Below, one piece after another: positions 8,950-16,665 of a stretch of DNA of 57,825 nt. Position 1 is the first letter of the stretch, and each line of letters starts with the position of its first letter. Under the pieces are notes generated by a model, which saw nothing but the letters and a program-made list of their open reading frames with translations, searched no databases and was not told the origin of the DNA. This DNA is from Timburyella sp030842085 (lineage in GTDB: Bacteria; Bacillota; Clostridia; Oscillospirales; Acutalibacteraceae), in assembly GCA_030842085.1 (NCBI GenBank), contig JAUUSE010000005.1, forward strand, positions 1-57,825, written 5' to 3'. The position numbers were made by a program, and so were the translations under genes.

Positions 8950-9001
8950 TTGACAAATATGTCGGTTGGCTATAAACTATATATGTCGGTAATCTACCAA
9001 C
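8950..9001 (+). promoter_or_regulatory. blaI promoter with candidate operators
   Basis: TTGACA at 8950-8955 with TAAACT 17 bases on (8973-8978), or TATAAA at 15. The 10-mer ATATGTCGGT occurs twice, at 8957-8966 (inside the promoter spacer) and 8981-8990 (just after the -10). The second copy is part of an imperfect palindrome GTCGGTA-ATC-TACCAAC (8985-9001). This placement suits BlaI-family autorepression; binding itself is inferred. Confidence 0.6.
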
Positions 9002-9021
9002 ACGCGAAAGGGGCAGGTTGA

Positions 9022-9384
9022 ATGAATAATTTAAAATTGGGCGTGGTAGACGCCAAATTTGCTGATATCGTATGGAACAATGCGCCGATAACTACTGGAG
9101 AATTAGTAAAGCAATGTGCTGAAAAACTTAATTGGAAACGGCCAACAACCTATTCTGCACTTAGGAAATTTTGTGAAAACGGAATATTTAAAATGGAGAA
9201 CAGCACTGTCGCTGTACTAATTACAAGAGATCAGCTTCACGGCATGCAGAGCGCTAAATTTGTCGATGAAGTTTTTGATGGCTCTTTACCTACTTTCATT
9301 GCTGCATTTATGAATCATAAAGCGCTTAGTCAGGAGGAAATTGACAAGATTCAAGAGATGATTAATAATGCAAGGGAGGAATAG
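9022..9384 (+). CDS. BlaI/MecI-family transcriptional repressor
   Basis: A 120-residue repressor. Residues ~8-75 form the winged helix (GELVKQCAEKLNWKRPTTYSALRKF); the rest is the dimerisation helix region. In BlaI the partner protease cleaves an Asn-Phe bond; here the aligned segment reads PTFIAAFMNHK, giving Ala95-Phe96. The protein should bind its own promoter, where two direct repeats are visible, and release it when the downstream M56 receptor is activated. It overlaps functionally with two receptor genes: the first starts two bases after its stop and uses GGGAGG inside its end as ribosome binding site. No beta-lactamase or PBP gene is near, so the signal need not be a beta-lactam. Confidence 0.88.
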   Translation: MNNLKLGVVDAKFADIVWNNAPITTGELVKQCAEKLNWKRPTTYSALRKFCENGIFKMENSTVAVLITRDQLHGMQSAKFVDEVFDGSLPTFIAAFMNHKALSQEEIDKIQEMINNAREE

Positions 9385-10332
9385 TCATGCAAAGCAATAT
9401 ATTAGCAGCCTTATCAGACGTATTTTTGAAAATTTTTAATATGAGTATGGCTGCGGTATGGATTATTCTTGCGGTTATTCTGCTGAGACTGCTGCTCAAA
9501 AGAGCGCCCAAAATTATCATCTGTGTACTTTGGGCATTTGTCGGAATACGCCTTATCTGTCCATTCTCTTTTGAGAGCTTTTTGAGTATTATTCCAAGCG
9601 CACAAGTCATTAATCCCAATTTTTTGACAAATTCGGCAGAGGCCGTCGACGTTGGCGTCCCGGCGATTAGCAGCGCCGTTAATTCCGCTGTGATATCCGG
9701 TTTTGAGCAAAATCCGTCGGCGCTGACGCTGCTTCAGACGGTCGGCAATGTTGTTCCTCTTATATGGCTTGCGGGGATAATTGCGATGCTTATCTTTGCA
9801 CTCATTAGCTTTTTAAGGCTGCGCAGAAAGATTGCTATGACGGCCCCGTATAAAGACAATATCCTTCTGTGCGACGCTGTTAAATCGCCATTTATTTTGG
9901 GAATTTTCCGTCCTAAAATTTATCTCCCCTCTACAATGAGCGAAGAGCAGATTTCATATGTACTTGCCCATGAAAAAGCGCATTTGCTGCGAAAAGACAA
10001 TTGGTGGAAGCCTTTAGCCTATTTTATCCTTGCTCTGCACTGGTTTAATCCGCTTTGCTGGGTAGGTTATATGCTGCTTTGCAAGGACATTGAGCTGGCC
10101 TGCGACGAAAAGGTCATTAAAAAATTAAACTTTGAAGAAAGGCGGCAATATTCGCAGGCGCTGCTAGACTGCAGTACAAACCGCCGTACGACTGCAGTAT
10201 GTCCTTTGGCTTTTGGAGAAGTAGGTGTTAAGGCAAGAATAAAAAATGTGCTGAGCTATAAAAGGCCTGCCTTTTGGATTATCATTACGGCAGTAGTGGC
10301 ATGTATCGCTGTTGCAGTGTGTCTGCTGACAA
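9353..10332 (+). repeat. Direct repeat, left copy (receptor duplication)
   Basis: This stretch recurs at 10939-11918, at a constant offset of 1586 bases with no gap. I read 9543-10332 (790 bases) as identical to the right copy; the first ~190 bases carry scattered changes, densest around 9510-9542. Similarity stops sharply at the start of the sensor domain. Confidence 0.9.
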
Positions 10333-10781
10333 ATCCCAAAATAATCAACCCGCATGCCAACAGCATTGTGGATGTTCTTGAGAGCGGAAGCACCTGTGAT
10401 GGAATAGGAATTAAAGTAATGTCCGCTTCAGTTGAAAAGGGCGAGGTTTATTTAGACGTTGTATGGGATAACCAAACAGACTACACAGTGGGCTTCGGTA
10501 CACGCTTTTGGCTATATAAATACGAAGACAACGAATGGAAAAGGCTCAATTCGTATGAAAACACCGCCTTTACAAATGAGCTCTATTTGCTACTTCCTCA
10601 TGATACTGGAGAGTATACTCGGGATTTCTCATATAATCCCACATTTTGCTATGATTTGTCCGATGCGGGAAAGTATCGGTTGGTTTCTCAATTCTCTTTT
10701 GAAGATTATGACCGTAATAATAAGTATCCCGAATTCTATTATCAGCAACACCATATTTATATTGACTTTGAGCTGAGGTAA
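9387..10781 (+). CDS. BlaR1-like M56 metalloprotease receptor, copy A
   Basis: A 464-residue membrane zinc protease and sensor. Helices lie near residues 20-40, 44-65, 120-142 and 296-314. The cytoplasmic protease domain between helices 3 and 4 has HEKAH (195-199) and the downstream ligand Glu236 in DIELACDE. Beyond the last helix, residues ~330-464 form an outside domain rich in beta strands (VVWDNQTDYTVGF, WLYKYEDNEW), resembling bacterial Ig-like domains. The penicillin-binding domain of true BlaR1 is absent. Activation should lead to cleavage of the BlaI-type repressor encoded just before. Its membrane and protease part is repeated at DNA level in copy B. Confidence 0.88.
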   Translation: MQSNILAALSDVFLKIFNMSMAAVWIILAVILLRLLLKRAPKIIICVLWAFVGIRLICPFSFESFLSIIPSAQVINPNFLTNSAEAVDVGVPAISSAVNSAVISGFEQNPSALTLLQTVGNVVPLIWLAGIIAMLIFALISFLRLRRKIAMTAPYKDNILLCDAVKSPFILGIFRPKIYLPSTMSEEQISYVLAHEKAHLLRKDNWWKPLAYFILALHWFNPLCWVGYMLLCKDIELACDEKVIKKLNFEERRQYSQALLDCSTNRRTTAVCPLAFGEVGVKARIKNVLSYKRPAFWIIITAVVACIAVAVCLLTNPKIINPHANSIVDVLESGSTCDGIGIKVMSASVEKGEVYLDVVWDNQTDYTVGFGTRFWLYKYEDNEWKRLNSYENTAFTNELYLLLPHDTGEYTRDFSYNPTFCYDLSDAGKYRLVSQFSFEDYDRNNKYPEFYYQQHHIYIDFELR

Positions 10782-10904
10782 TAGTTTTTATACGCTCAAA
10801 AAATCGTGACCAATAGACATAGAGTGTTTAATGGCGGGCCAAAAGCTTCACAATTATCAAAATCTGCGTCCAGTATTGCTTTTGTGAAAACTTTGTTTTT
10901 ATAT

Positions 10905-10970
10905 ATAGAGCAATTGCTAAGAAAAATTGATAAATTTTAAGAGATGATTAATAATGCAAGGGAGGAATAG
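10905..10970 (+). pseudogene. Decayed 3' end of a second blaI copy
   Basis: The bases before copy B align without gaps to the end of blaI at the same 1586-base offset. The CAA codon for Gln at 9352 is TAA at 10938, and the last ten codons (MINNARE part and stop) are intact. Upstream of about 10905 the likeness fades. So the duplication once included blaI, and only its tail survives. That tail still provides the ribosome binding site GGGAGG for copy B. Confidence 0.75.
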
Positions 10971-11918
10971 CCATGCAAAGCAATATATTAGCAGCCTTAT
11001 CAGATGTATTTTTGAAAATTTTTAATATGAGTATGGCTGCGGTATGGATTATTCTTGCCGTTATTCTGCTAAGGCTGCTGCTCAAAAGAGCGCCAAAATT
11101 TATCATCTGCCTGTTGTGGGGACTTGCTGGAATACGCCTTATCTGTCCATTCTCTTTTGAGAGCTTTTTGAGTATTATTCCAAGCGCACAAGTCATTAAT
11201 CCCAATTTTTTGACAAATTCGGCAGAGGCCGTCGACGTTGGCGTCCCGGCGATTAGCAGCGCCGTTAATTCCGCTGTGATATCCGGTTTTGAGCAAAATC
11301 CGTCGGCGCTGACGCTGCTTCAGACGGTCGGCAATGTTGTTCCTCTTATATGGCTTGCGGGGATAATTGCGATGCTTATCTTTGCACTCATTAGCTTTTT
11401 AAGGCTGCGCAGAAAGATTGCTATGACGGCCCCGTATAAAGACAATATCCTTCTGTGCGACGCTGTTAAATCGCCATTTATTTTGGGAATTTTCCGTCCT
11501 AAAATTTATCTCCCCTCTACAATGAGCGAAGAGCAGATTTCATATGTACTTGCCCATGAAAAAGCGCATTTGCTGCGAAAAGACAATTGGTGGAAGCCTT
11601 TAGCCTATTTTATCCTTGCTCTGCACTGGTTTAATCCGCTTTGCTGGGTAGGTTATATGCTGCTTTGCAAGGACATTGAGCTGGCCTGCGACGAAAAGGT
11701 CATTAAAAAATTAAACTTTGAAGAAAGGCGGCAATATTCGCAGGCGCTGCTAGACTGCAGTACAAACCGCCGTACGACTGCAGTATGTCCTTTGGCTTTT
11801 GGAGAAGTAGGTGTTAAGGCAAGAATAAAAAATGTGCTGAGCTATAAAAGGCCTGCCTTTTGGATTATCATTACGGCAGTAGTGGCATGTATCGCTGTTG
11901 CAGTGTGTCTGCTGACAA
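10939..11918 (+). repeat. Direct repeat, right copy (receptor duplication)
   Basis: Partner of 9353-10332. It covers the blaI tail, the start of the receptor gene, all transmembrane helices and the protease domain. Confidence 0.9.
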
Positions 11919-12337
11919 GCCCCTACACCAGCCGTTCTGTAACTGTTGTTGATACCGGAAGCACCTACGACGGCATAGGCGTTGAAGTAACGTCTGCTTC
12001 GGTTGAAAATGGTCAGCTTCGCTTGGACATATTATGGGATAATCAAACCGATTATACCGTAAACTATGGCGTAGACTTTCAGGTATATAAATATGAAAAT
12101 GACGAGTGGCAGCTGCACAATGAGTACGGACCCATGTACATCAACGACTTGCTTTATCGTGTGCCGCCACATAATGCCGAAAACTCCCGGCAAGGCTTTA
12201 CATATAATAATTTTTCTGGTCTGCCAGACCCCGGCAAATACCGGCTTACTACTGATTTTGACCTCAGCAGCCGTGAAGACAATTCCGGCAGAGGTGCTGA
12301 CGAATATATTATGTGGGTTGATTTTGAGATTAAATAA
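10973..12337 (+). CDS. BlaR1-like M56 metalloprotease receptor, copy B
   Basis: A 454-residue paralogue of the receptor before it. The zinc site HEKAH, Glu236 and all helices are the same as in copy A, and from about residue 53 to 315 the two proteins are identical. A patch at residues 41-52 differs (PKFIICLLWGLAGIRL against PKIIICVLWAFVGIRL). The outer domain (from ~320) is homologous to that of copy A, sharing GSTxDGIG and WDNQTDYTV, but clearly diverged. So one repressor may receive input from two receptors with different ligands. It has no promoter of its own that I can see; expression probably reads through from blaI. A strong terminator follows. Confidence 0.88.
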   Translation: MQSNILAALSDVFLKIFNMSMAAVWIILAVILLRLLLKRAPKFIICLLWGLAGIRLICPFSFESFLSIIPSAQVINPNFLTNSAEAVDVGVPAISSAVNSAVISGFEQNPSALTLLQTVGNVVPLIWLAGIIAMLIFALISFLRLRRKIAMTAPYKDNILLCDAVKSPFILGIFRPKIYLPSTMSEEQISYVLAHEKAHLLRKDNWWKPLAYFILALHWFNPLCWVGYMLLCKDIELACDEKVIKKLNFEERRQYSQALLDCSTNRRTTAVCPLAFGEVGVKARIKNVLSYKRPAFWIIITAVVACIAVAVCLLTSPYTSRSVTVVDTGSTYDGIGVEVTSASVENGQLRLDILWDNQTDYTVNYGVDFQVYKYENDEWQLHNEYGPMYINDLLYRVPPHNAENSRQGFTYNNFSGLPDPGKYRLTTDFDLSSREDNSGRGADEYIMWVDFEIK

Positions 12338-12450
12338 CAAGTTTTATTATAATAAGTTGAGTAATACAGTTGGCTTGAATTTTGCAAAGCTTTAAAGCAG
12401 CATTCGATTTCTACATATTATTCGCTATGCGGCTTTACAAATTTAATATT

Positions 12451-12487
12451 AAAGGCCGGCACATTTTAAGTGCCGGCCTTTTGCTTT
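12451..12487. terminator. Bidirectional terminator between receptor B and the U32 gene
   Basis: The stem AAGGCCGGCAC / GTGCCGGCCTT (12452-12462, 12470-12480) is followed by TTTTGCTTTT on the plus strand and a T-rich run on the minus strand. It serves two convergent genes. Nothing else is recognised in 12338-12629. Confidence 0.85.
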
Positions 12488-12629
12488 TATGCTGCTAAAA
12501 TCTTATAAATTTACACATTTTATAGCACATTAAGCTTAATTGACTTTTTACCCGCGCCGTCTGCTTTAACTCATAAATTCCCAACATATATATGCTCGGC
12601 GCATTTGACATTGCCAATAGCATTTTTTG

Positions 12630-13886
12630 TTAATCTATCTTTTTACGCATATAGGCGCCGATATCAACATCTGCACTGCTGCATTTTATAAATACATCTT
12701 CGGCCGCTTTATTTGCGCACTCAATCTCTTCGCCAGATAAATTAAATATTCTTTCCACTGTTACATTATACGGCTCTTTTCCCGGCTCTAAGCAGTCTAA
12801 TACATCTCCGCGGTAAAACCTGTTGCGCTGACTTACCCTAAGAAGTTCTCCGCTGTATTCTCCGGCAATGCCTACGACCTGGTGCGTCCTGATATATCCG
12901 CCTGTGTTATATGTCTGCTCACCAGTCGGACGGCCAAAATAGAAACCTGTGCTGTATACGCGGTGACTTATCTTATCCAGTTCATCAAGCACCCACTGCT
13001 GCGGTCTATATTCACCGCTTTCTGATTTAAGATATGCATCTATCGCAGCGCGGTATGCATAAGTGGTGACGGCCGTATAATATGCTGATTTTGCCCGGCC
13101 CTCTATCTTAAAAGAATATATTCCCGCCTGTGACATTTTGTCTATGTACGCCGCCATGTTAAGGTCGTTTGCATTGAGTATATATGACCCGCTTTCGTCT
13201 TCTTCTATCGGATAATATACACCCGGACGTTTTTCCTCGCACAGCGCATATCTCCATCTGCATGACTGCGCGCAGTCGCCGCGGTTGGCGTCGCGCCCCG
13301 TCATGTAATCCGACAAAAGGCATCTTCCTGAGCGCGATACGCACATGGCCCCATGCGCAAACGCCTCAAGCTGCATATCATCCGGGATTTCTGCCCTTAT
13401 ATCAGATATTTCATCAAGTGTAAGCTCCCTCGCTAACACCGCACGTGTTGCGCCAAGGTTGTACCACATCTTCGCCGATTCTGAATTTACTATGCCGGCC
13501 TGAACAGATATATGTATATCCGTATTTTCCGCATATTTCCTGCAAAGGGCAAAAACGCCGGCATCTGATACAATAAACGCATCTACGCCGGCGTCAGCCG
13601 CCGTTTCTATAACCTGCGGAACCTCTTTTATTTCATCATTGTGCGGCATGGTATTCAGCGTTATATACACCTTGACGCCCGCGCCATGCACATATTCTAC
13701 GGCGCTGCGCAGGCCATTATCGTCAAAGTTCTGCGCACCGGTACGCATATTAAATTTCTCGTGCGCTAAATACACAGCGTCGGCGCCAAACTTTACCGCC
13801 GCCTCCAACTGCTCACGACCGCCGGCCGGCGATAAAAGCTCCGCTTCTTTGCCGCGTTTTCCCTTTCTTTCCACTACGACTGCCAT
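12630..13886 (-). CDS. trhP: U32 family protein, TrhP2/YrrO-like
   Basis: A 418-residue U32 protein. In Bacillus the YrrN/YrrO pair and in E. coli TrhP make 5-hydroxyuridine at tRNA position 34 using prephenate; peptidase naming is historical. The TIM-barrel start ELLSPAG (16-22) and the U32 signature EAFAHGAMC..SGRC are clear. Cys182, Cys189, Cys205 and Cys209 are placed as iron-sulfur ligands. Length matches YrrO. The start overlaps the end of mltG by 13 bases and is preceded by GAGAGGG, so the two are translated as one operon, like the Bacillus yrrL-yrrMNO order. The exact RNA target is inferred; 23S rRNA hydroxylation by RlhA is a related alternative. Confidence 0.85.
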   Translation of the reverse strand: MAVVVERKGKRGKEAELLSPAGGREQLEAAVKFGADAVYLAHEKFNMRTGAQNFDDNGLRSAVEYVHGAGVKVYITLNTMPHNDEIKEVPQVIETAADAGVDAFIVSDAGVFALCRKYAENTDIHISVQAGIVNSESAKMWYNLGATRAVLARELTLDEISDIRAEIPDDMQLEAFAHGAMCVSRSGRCLLSDYMTGRDANRGDCAQSCRWRYALCEEKRPGVYYPIEEDESGSYILNANDLNMAAYIDKMSQAGIYSFKIEGRAKSAYYTAVTTYAYRAAIDAYLKSESGEYRPQQWVLDELDKISHRVYSTGFYFGRPTGEQTYNTGGYIRTHQVVGIAGEYSGELLRVSQRNRFYRGDVLDCLEPGKEPYNVTVERIFNLSGEEIECANKAAEDVFIKCSSADVDIGAYMRKKID

Positions 13887-15274
13887 TTTCCCTCTCTCTT
13901 AAGTCGAGCTATCGTTGAGTTATGTTCATCAAGCGTCTTGCTATAATAGAACACCTTGTCTTTATCCGTTACAAAATAATCATAGTCGAAGTTTTCCGCC
14001 GGATACAGTACTGCGTTTATGGCGTCTATGCTTGGATTGCATATCGGTCCAGGCGGCAGGCCTTCGGTTACCTCGGTATTGTACATTATCCCAGCCTTTT
14101 TCGCATATGTCACCGTCGGCGTAGAGCCTAATAGTTTTGGCTGGTCCGTCCAGTTCAGCCTGTTGTAAAATACTGCCGCTACTTTCGCCATGTTTTCAGG
14201 GTCGCCGCTGGCCTCTAATTCAACTATAGACGCTAATGTCAGCACTTCATGCATGGAATAGCCCAGCTCCTGAGCACGCGCTTTCATGTCGTCGGTAAAC
14301 ACCGTATCGAGCTGCGATATCAGCTTATTTAATGCTGTAAAACCTGAATTAGCCGTGTCGTCCTTATAAAAATTATATGTTTCAGGATACAGATATCCTT
14401 CAAGGCGGTAATATACCCTTTGTACAGGTATTTCCTCTATAAAGCCGTAATTGAACTCGCCAGATGCAACCGCCTCGTCAAATGAGTCAGCCGTACATAC
14501 GCCGGCGTCTACAAGAAGGCTCTTTACCGTTTCCAAATTAGCGCCTTCAGGTATCGTCACCGTTACCTCGTCGGCCGCAAGTCCGCCCTCCTGCAGCTGC
14601 GATATTATTCCTTCATAGCCTATGCTGTTATAAAAATTATATACTCCACTTCTCAGGCTGCCGTCAACGCCCTTTAGCTTAGCAAACATCCTAAACAAAA
14701 ACGGATGGTCTATCGCGCCTGCTTGCTCTAATGTTTCGGCTATTTCCGCAGTGCTGGCGTCCTGTGCAATTACTACCTCACAATACTCGTTTTTGCCTAG
14801 CGCTAATACGTCCCACAGTGTAGTTATAATCGCCCATGAAAAAAATACCGATAAACCAACTATTAAACCTATCTGCACTATTACGCTTACTATCCATGCG
14901 TTGGAGCGCTTTTTCTTGCCTTTTTTGCCATTTTTGTCGGACTTGCCAGCTCTGCTGTGCGCTGCCGCCGTATTTGTCCGCATATCTTTAACGCCGGCCG
15001 ACGGAACGTATTCGTGATGCTTTATTACAAAGTCATCATCTATAAACGTATCGTCTTCGCCAGCGCCAAAATTCAGCGCGTCAGACGATGGCACTGTAAA
15101 ATCTGTATCTTCTGAATTTGAAGTGCTTTTTGGCATGAACATGTCAAAGTCATATTTCCCAACGCTTTTATACTCGTCATCCAAATTTAAGTTATTGTCA
15201 TCCCTAAACTCGTCAAGTATCTTGTCTATTTCCTTGTCATGCTCGTCGCCGTGAAAATTAAAATTTTCTTTCAT
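13874..15274 (-). CDS. mltG: Endolytic murein transglycosylase MltG
   Basis: A 466-residue enzyme that cuts nascent peptidoglycan strands and sets glycan length. A long charged cytoplasmic part (1-125, ending in the basic run KKGKKKRS) precedes a transmembrane helix (126-155). The external YceG domain carries LASIVELEA with the likely catalytic Glu352, then FYNRLN and GLPPGPICNPS. The cytoplasmic extension is longer than in E. coli MltG, as in many Firmicutes. The start codon at 15274 follows AAGGGC. It is the first gene of a pair with the U32 gene. Confidence 0.95.
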   Translation of the reverse strand: MKENFNFHGDEHDKEIDKILDEFRDDNNLNLDDEYKSVGKYDFDMFMPKSTSNSEDTDFTVPSSDALNFGAGEDDTFIDDDFVIKHHEYVPSAGVKDMRTNTAAAHSRAGKSDKNGKKGKKKRSNAWIVSVIVQIGLIVGLSVFFSWAIITTLWDVLALGKNEYCEVVIAQDASTAEIAETLEQAGAIDHPFLFRMFAKLKGVDGSLRSGVYNFYNSIGYEGIISQLQEGGLAADEVTVTIPEGANLETVKSLLVDAGVCTADSFDEAVASGEFNYGFIEEIPVQRVYYRLEGYLYPETYNFYKDDTANSGFTALNKLISQLDTVFTDDMKARAQELGYSMHEVLTLASIVELEASGDPENMAKVAAVFYNRLNWTDQPKLLGSTPTVTYAKKAGIMYNTEVTEGLPPGPICNPSIDAINAVLYPAENFDYDYFVTDKDKVFYYSKTLDEHNSTIARLKREGKWQS

Positions 15275-15340
15275 ATTATCAGCCCTTTATTTATAAACAA
15301 ATGACAGTAACAACTATGTTCTAAAATTCATATACTGTAA

Positions 15341-15370
15341 CAAAAGTGCAGCAGAAAAATCGCACTTTTG
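15341..15370. other. Short hairpin upstream of the Cys-rich peptide
   Basis: A nine-base perfect inverted repeat CAAAAGTGC / GCACTTTTG (15341-15349, 15362-15370) with a 12-base loop lies between the mltG start and a small plus-strand ORF. Its role is unclear. Confidence 0.35.
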
Positions 15371-15396
15371 ATATATATTTTTTAGAGGTGAAATTT

Positions 15397-15474
15397 ATGT
15401 GTTTTGGTAACAATAACAACTGCTGCTGGATTATAATTTTAGTACTTATACTTTGCTGTTGCTGCAACAATTGA
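15397..15474 (+). CDS. 25-residue cysteine-rich hydrophobic peptide
   Basis: ATG 15397 to TGA 15472-15474 encodes 25 residues: a short Asn-rich head, a Cys pair, a hydrophobic stretch of about ten residues (WIIILVLIL) and a run of four Cys. Seven of 25 residues are Cys. AGAGGTG lies seven bases before the start and a terminator hairpin follows 18 bases after the stop, which supports a real gene. It looks like a small membrane peptide; similar tiny proteins occur in spore formers, but I cannot name the family. Confidence 0.55.
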   Translation: MCFGNNNNCCWIIILVLILCCCCNN

Positions 15475-15491
15475 CAGTTAGTTAAGTATCC

Positions 15492-15519
15492 GCCCTGCCC
15501 TAATTGCGGCAGGGCTTTT
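15492..15519. terminator. Bidirectional terminator
   Basis: GCCCTGCC / GGCAGGGC (15492-15499, 15508-15515) followed by TTTTG. It lies behind the Cys-rich peptide and overlaps the stop of the convergent 5-formyl-THF cyclo-ligase gene. Confidence 0.8.
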
Positions 15520-16120
15520 GCTTATCTATACGGCCGCCGCATCCTCTTGTATATCTGTCGGTTATTATAACATCTACCGCCTTGTCAAAGCGGCCGTGCC
15601 ACAGACTCCGCTTTATTTGAAACGAATATGCAAGCCCTGCCGTTTTGCCGCTGTATCTTGATAAAAATCTGTCATAATAACCCTTGCCAAATCCTAACCT
15701 GTACCCGCTTAAGTCATAGCATAATGCAGGAACTATACATAGACCATTTTCATAATCAGTGAACTTTTCGCTATACAGCGGCTCAGGCTCCAACACGCCA
15801 AATGCACCCGGACTCAAATCTTCTGTAGATTCTATATAATAAAAGTCAAGGTCTGTTACATCAGTCCTACAATACGGCACTGCTACCCTTTTGCCGTCGG
15901 AGAGTGCGCTTTCCAATATATAGCTTGTGCTTATTTCTATGCCTTTAGACATATATATGAGCAATGTGTCCGCCTGTTTATAATCTCTGCACCGAAGAAA
16001 GCGCCTGGCTATTGCCGTGTCCAGCGACTCTTTCTTTTTCAGCGACATTGCAGCCCGCTCTTTTTTGCACTTTTCCCTTAGTTCCTTTTTATATTCCCTT
16101 ATATCTCTTATTTCCGGCAT
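15500..16120 (-). CDS. 5-formyltetrahydrofolate cyclo-ligase
   Basis: A 206-residue enzyme that converts 5-formyl-THF to 5,10-methenyl-THF using ATP and returns folate to one-carbon metabolism. The basic N-terminus (YKKELREKCKKERA), the central VPYCR and the signature LGFGKGYYDRFL are all present. It is the last gene of a four-gene run (FUSC-like, kinase, DJ-1, this gene) and overlaps the DJ-1 gene by 13 bases, which indicates coupling. Length is normal for the family. Confidence 0.93.
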   Translation of the reverse strand: MPEIRDIREYKKELREKCKKERAAMSLKKKESLDTAIARRFLRCRDYKQADTLLIYMSKGIEISTSYILESALSDGKRVAVPYCRTDVTDLDFYYIESTEDLSPGAFGVLEPEPLYSEKFTDYENGLCIVPALCYDLSGYRLGFGKGYYDRFLSRYSGKTAGLAYSFQIKRSLWHGRFDKAVDVIITDRYTRGCGGRIDKQKPCRN

Positions 16121-16662
16121 TGCATGCCCTTTCTTATGTCTTCTGCTGTTTCTTCTCCTGCCAAATATTCTACCATTTTGAATGCAAAATCCGTCGTTAC
16201 ACCAGGGCCGCGGCCCGTAATCACATTGCCACTCTGCACTACATATTCATCGCTGAGGCTTGCGCCTTTAAGCTCACTTTCAAAGCCCGGATAGCATGTA
16301 GCTTCTCTGCCCTCTAAAATCCCGCTGTGGCCCAGCACAGACGGTGCGGCGCAGATTGCCGCGCACAGCTTTCCTGTATTATTGGCATAATCTAAAAATT
16401 CATGCACCTTTAAAGATTTATCTAAATTAATCATGCCGGGCATGCCGCCGGGAAGCGCAACCGCTTCAAGTCTCTCATCCGGCGTTATTTCATCCGCCAA
16501 AACATCGGCTATAACCTCTATGCCGTGTGAGCCGCGAACTGCTTTTGCGCTGACGCCAACAGTTGCGACATCAATATTGGCACGTCTTAATATGTCTATT
16601 ATTCCTATTGCTTCTATTTCCTCAAAGCCATCGGCTAAAAACACATATACCATATCTGTCAT
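16108..16662 (-). CDS. DJ-1/PfpI family protein (YajL/ThiJ type)
   Basis: A 184-residue flavodoxin-fold protein of the DJ-1 superfamily. It shows the conserved Glu in ADGFEEIEA (Glu14/15), PGGMPG, and the nucleophile elbow AAICAAP with Cys104. Family members act as glyoxalase or deglycase-like or redox-sensitive proteins; the exact role here is unknown. The gene starts three bases after the stop of the kinase gene and overlaps the next, so it belongs to the same operon. Confidence 0.9.
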   Translation of the reverse strand: MTDMVYVFLADGFEEIEAIGIIDILRRANIDVATVGVSAKAVRGSHGIEVIADVLADEITPDERLEAVALPGGMPGMINLDKSLKVHEFLDYANNTGKLCAAICAAPSVLGHSGILEGREATCYPGFESELKGASLSDEYVVQSGNVITGRGPGVTTDFAFKMVEYLAGEETAEDIRKGMQCRK

Positions 16663-16665
16663 CCT

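Noticed and set aside
8957..9001. CRISPR-like repeats at the blaI promoter
   Set aside because: Only two 10-base copies overlapping a promoter; this is an operator layout, not an array.
9353..11918. Insertion sequence or transposon as cause of the long repeat
   Set aside because: No transposase, terminal inverted repeats or target duplications; the repeat coincides with gene and domain borders, so tandem duplication fits better.
9387..12337. Naming the receptors as beta-lactam sensors BlaR1/MecR1
   Set aside because: The outer domains lack the SxxK and KTG motifs of penicillin-binding sensors, and no resistance gene is near.
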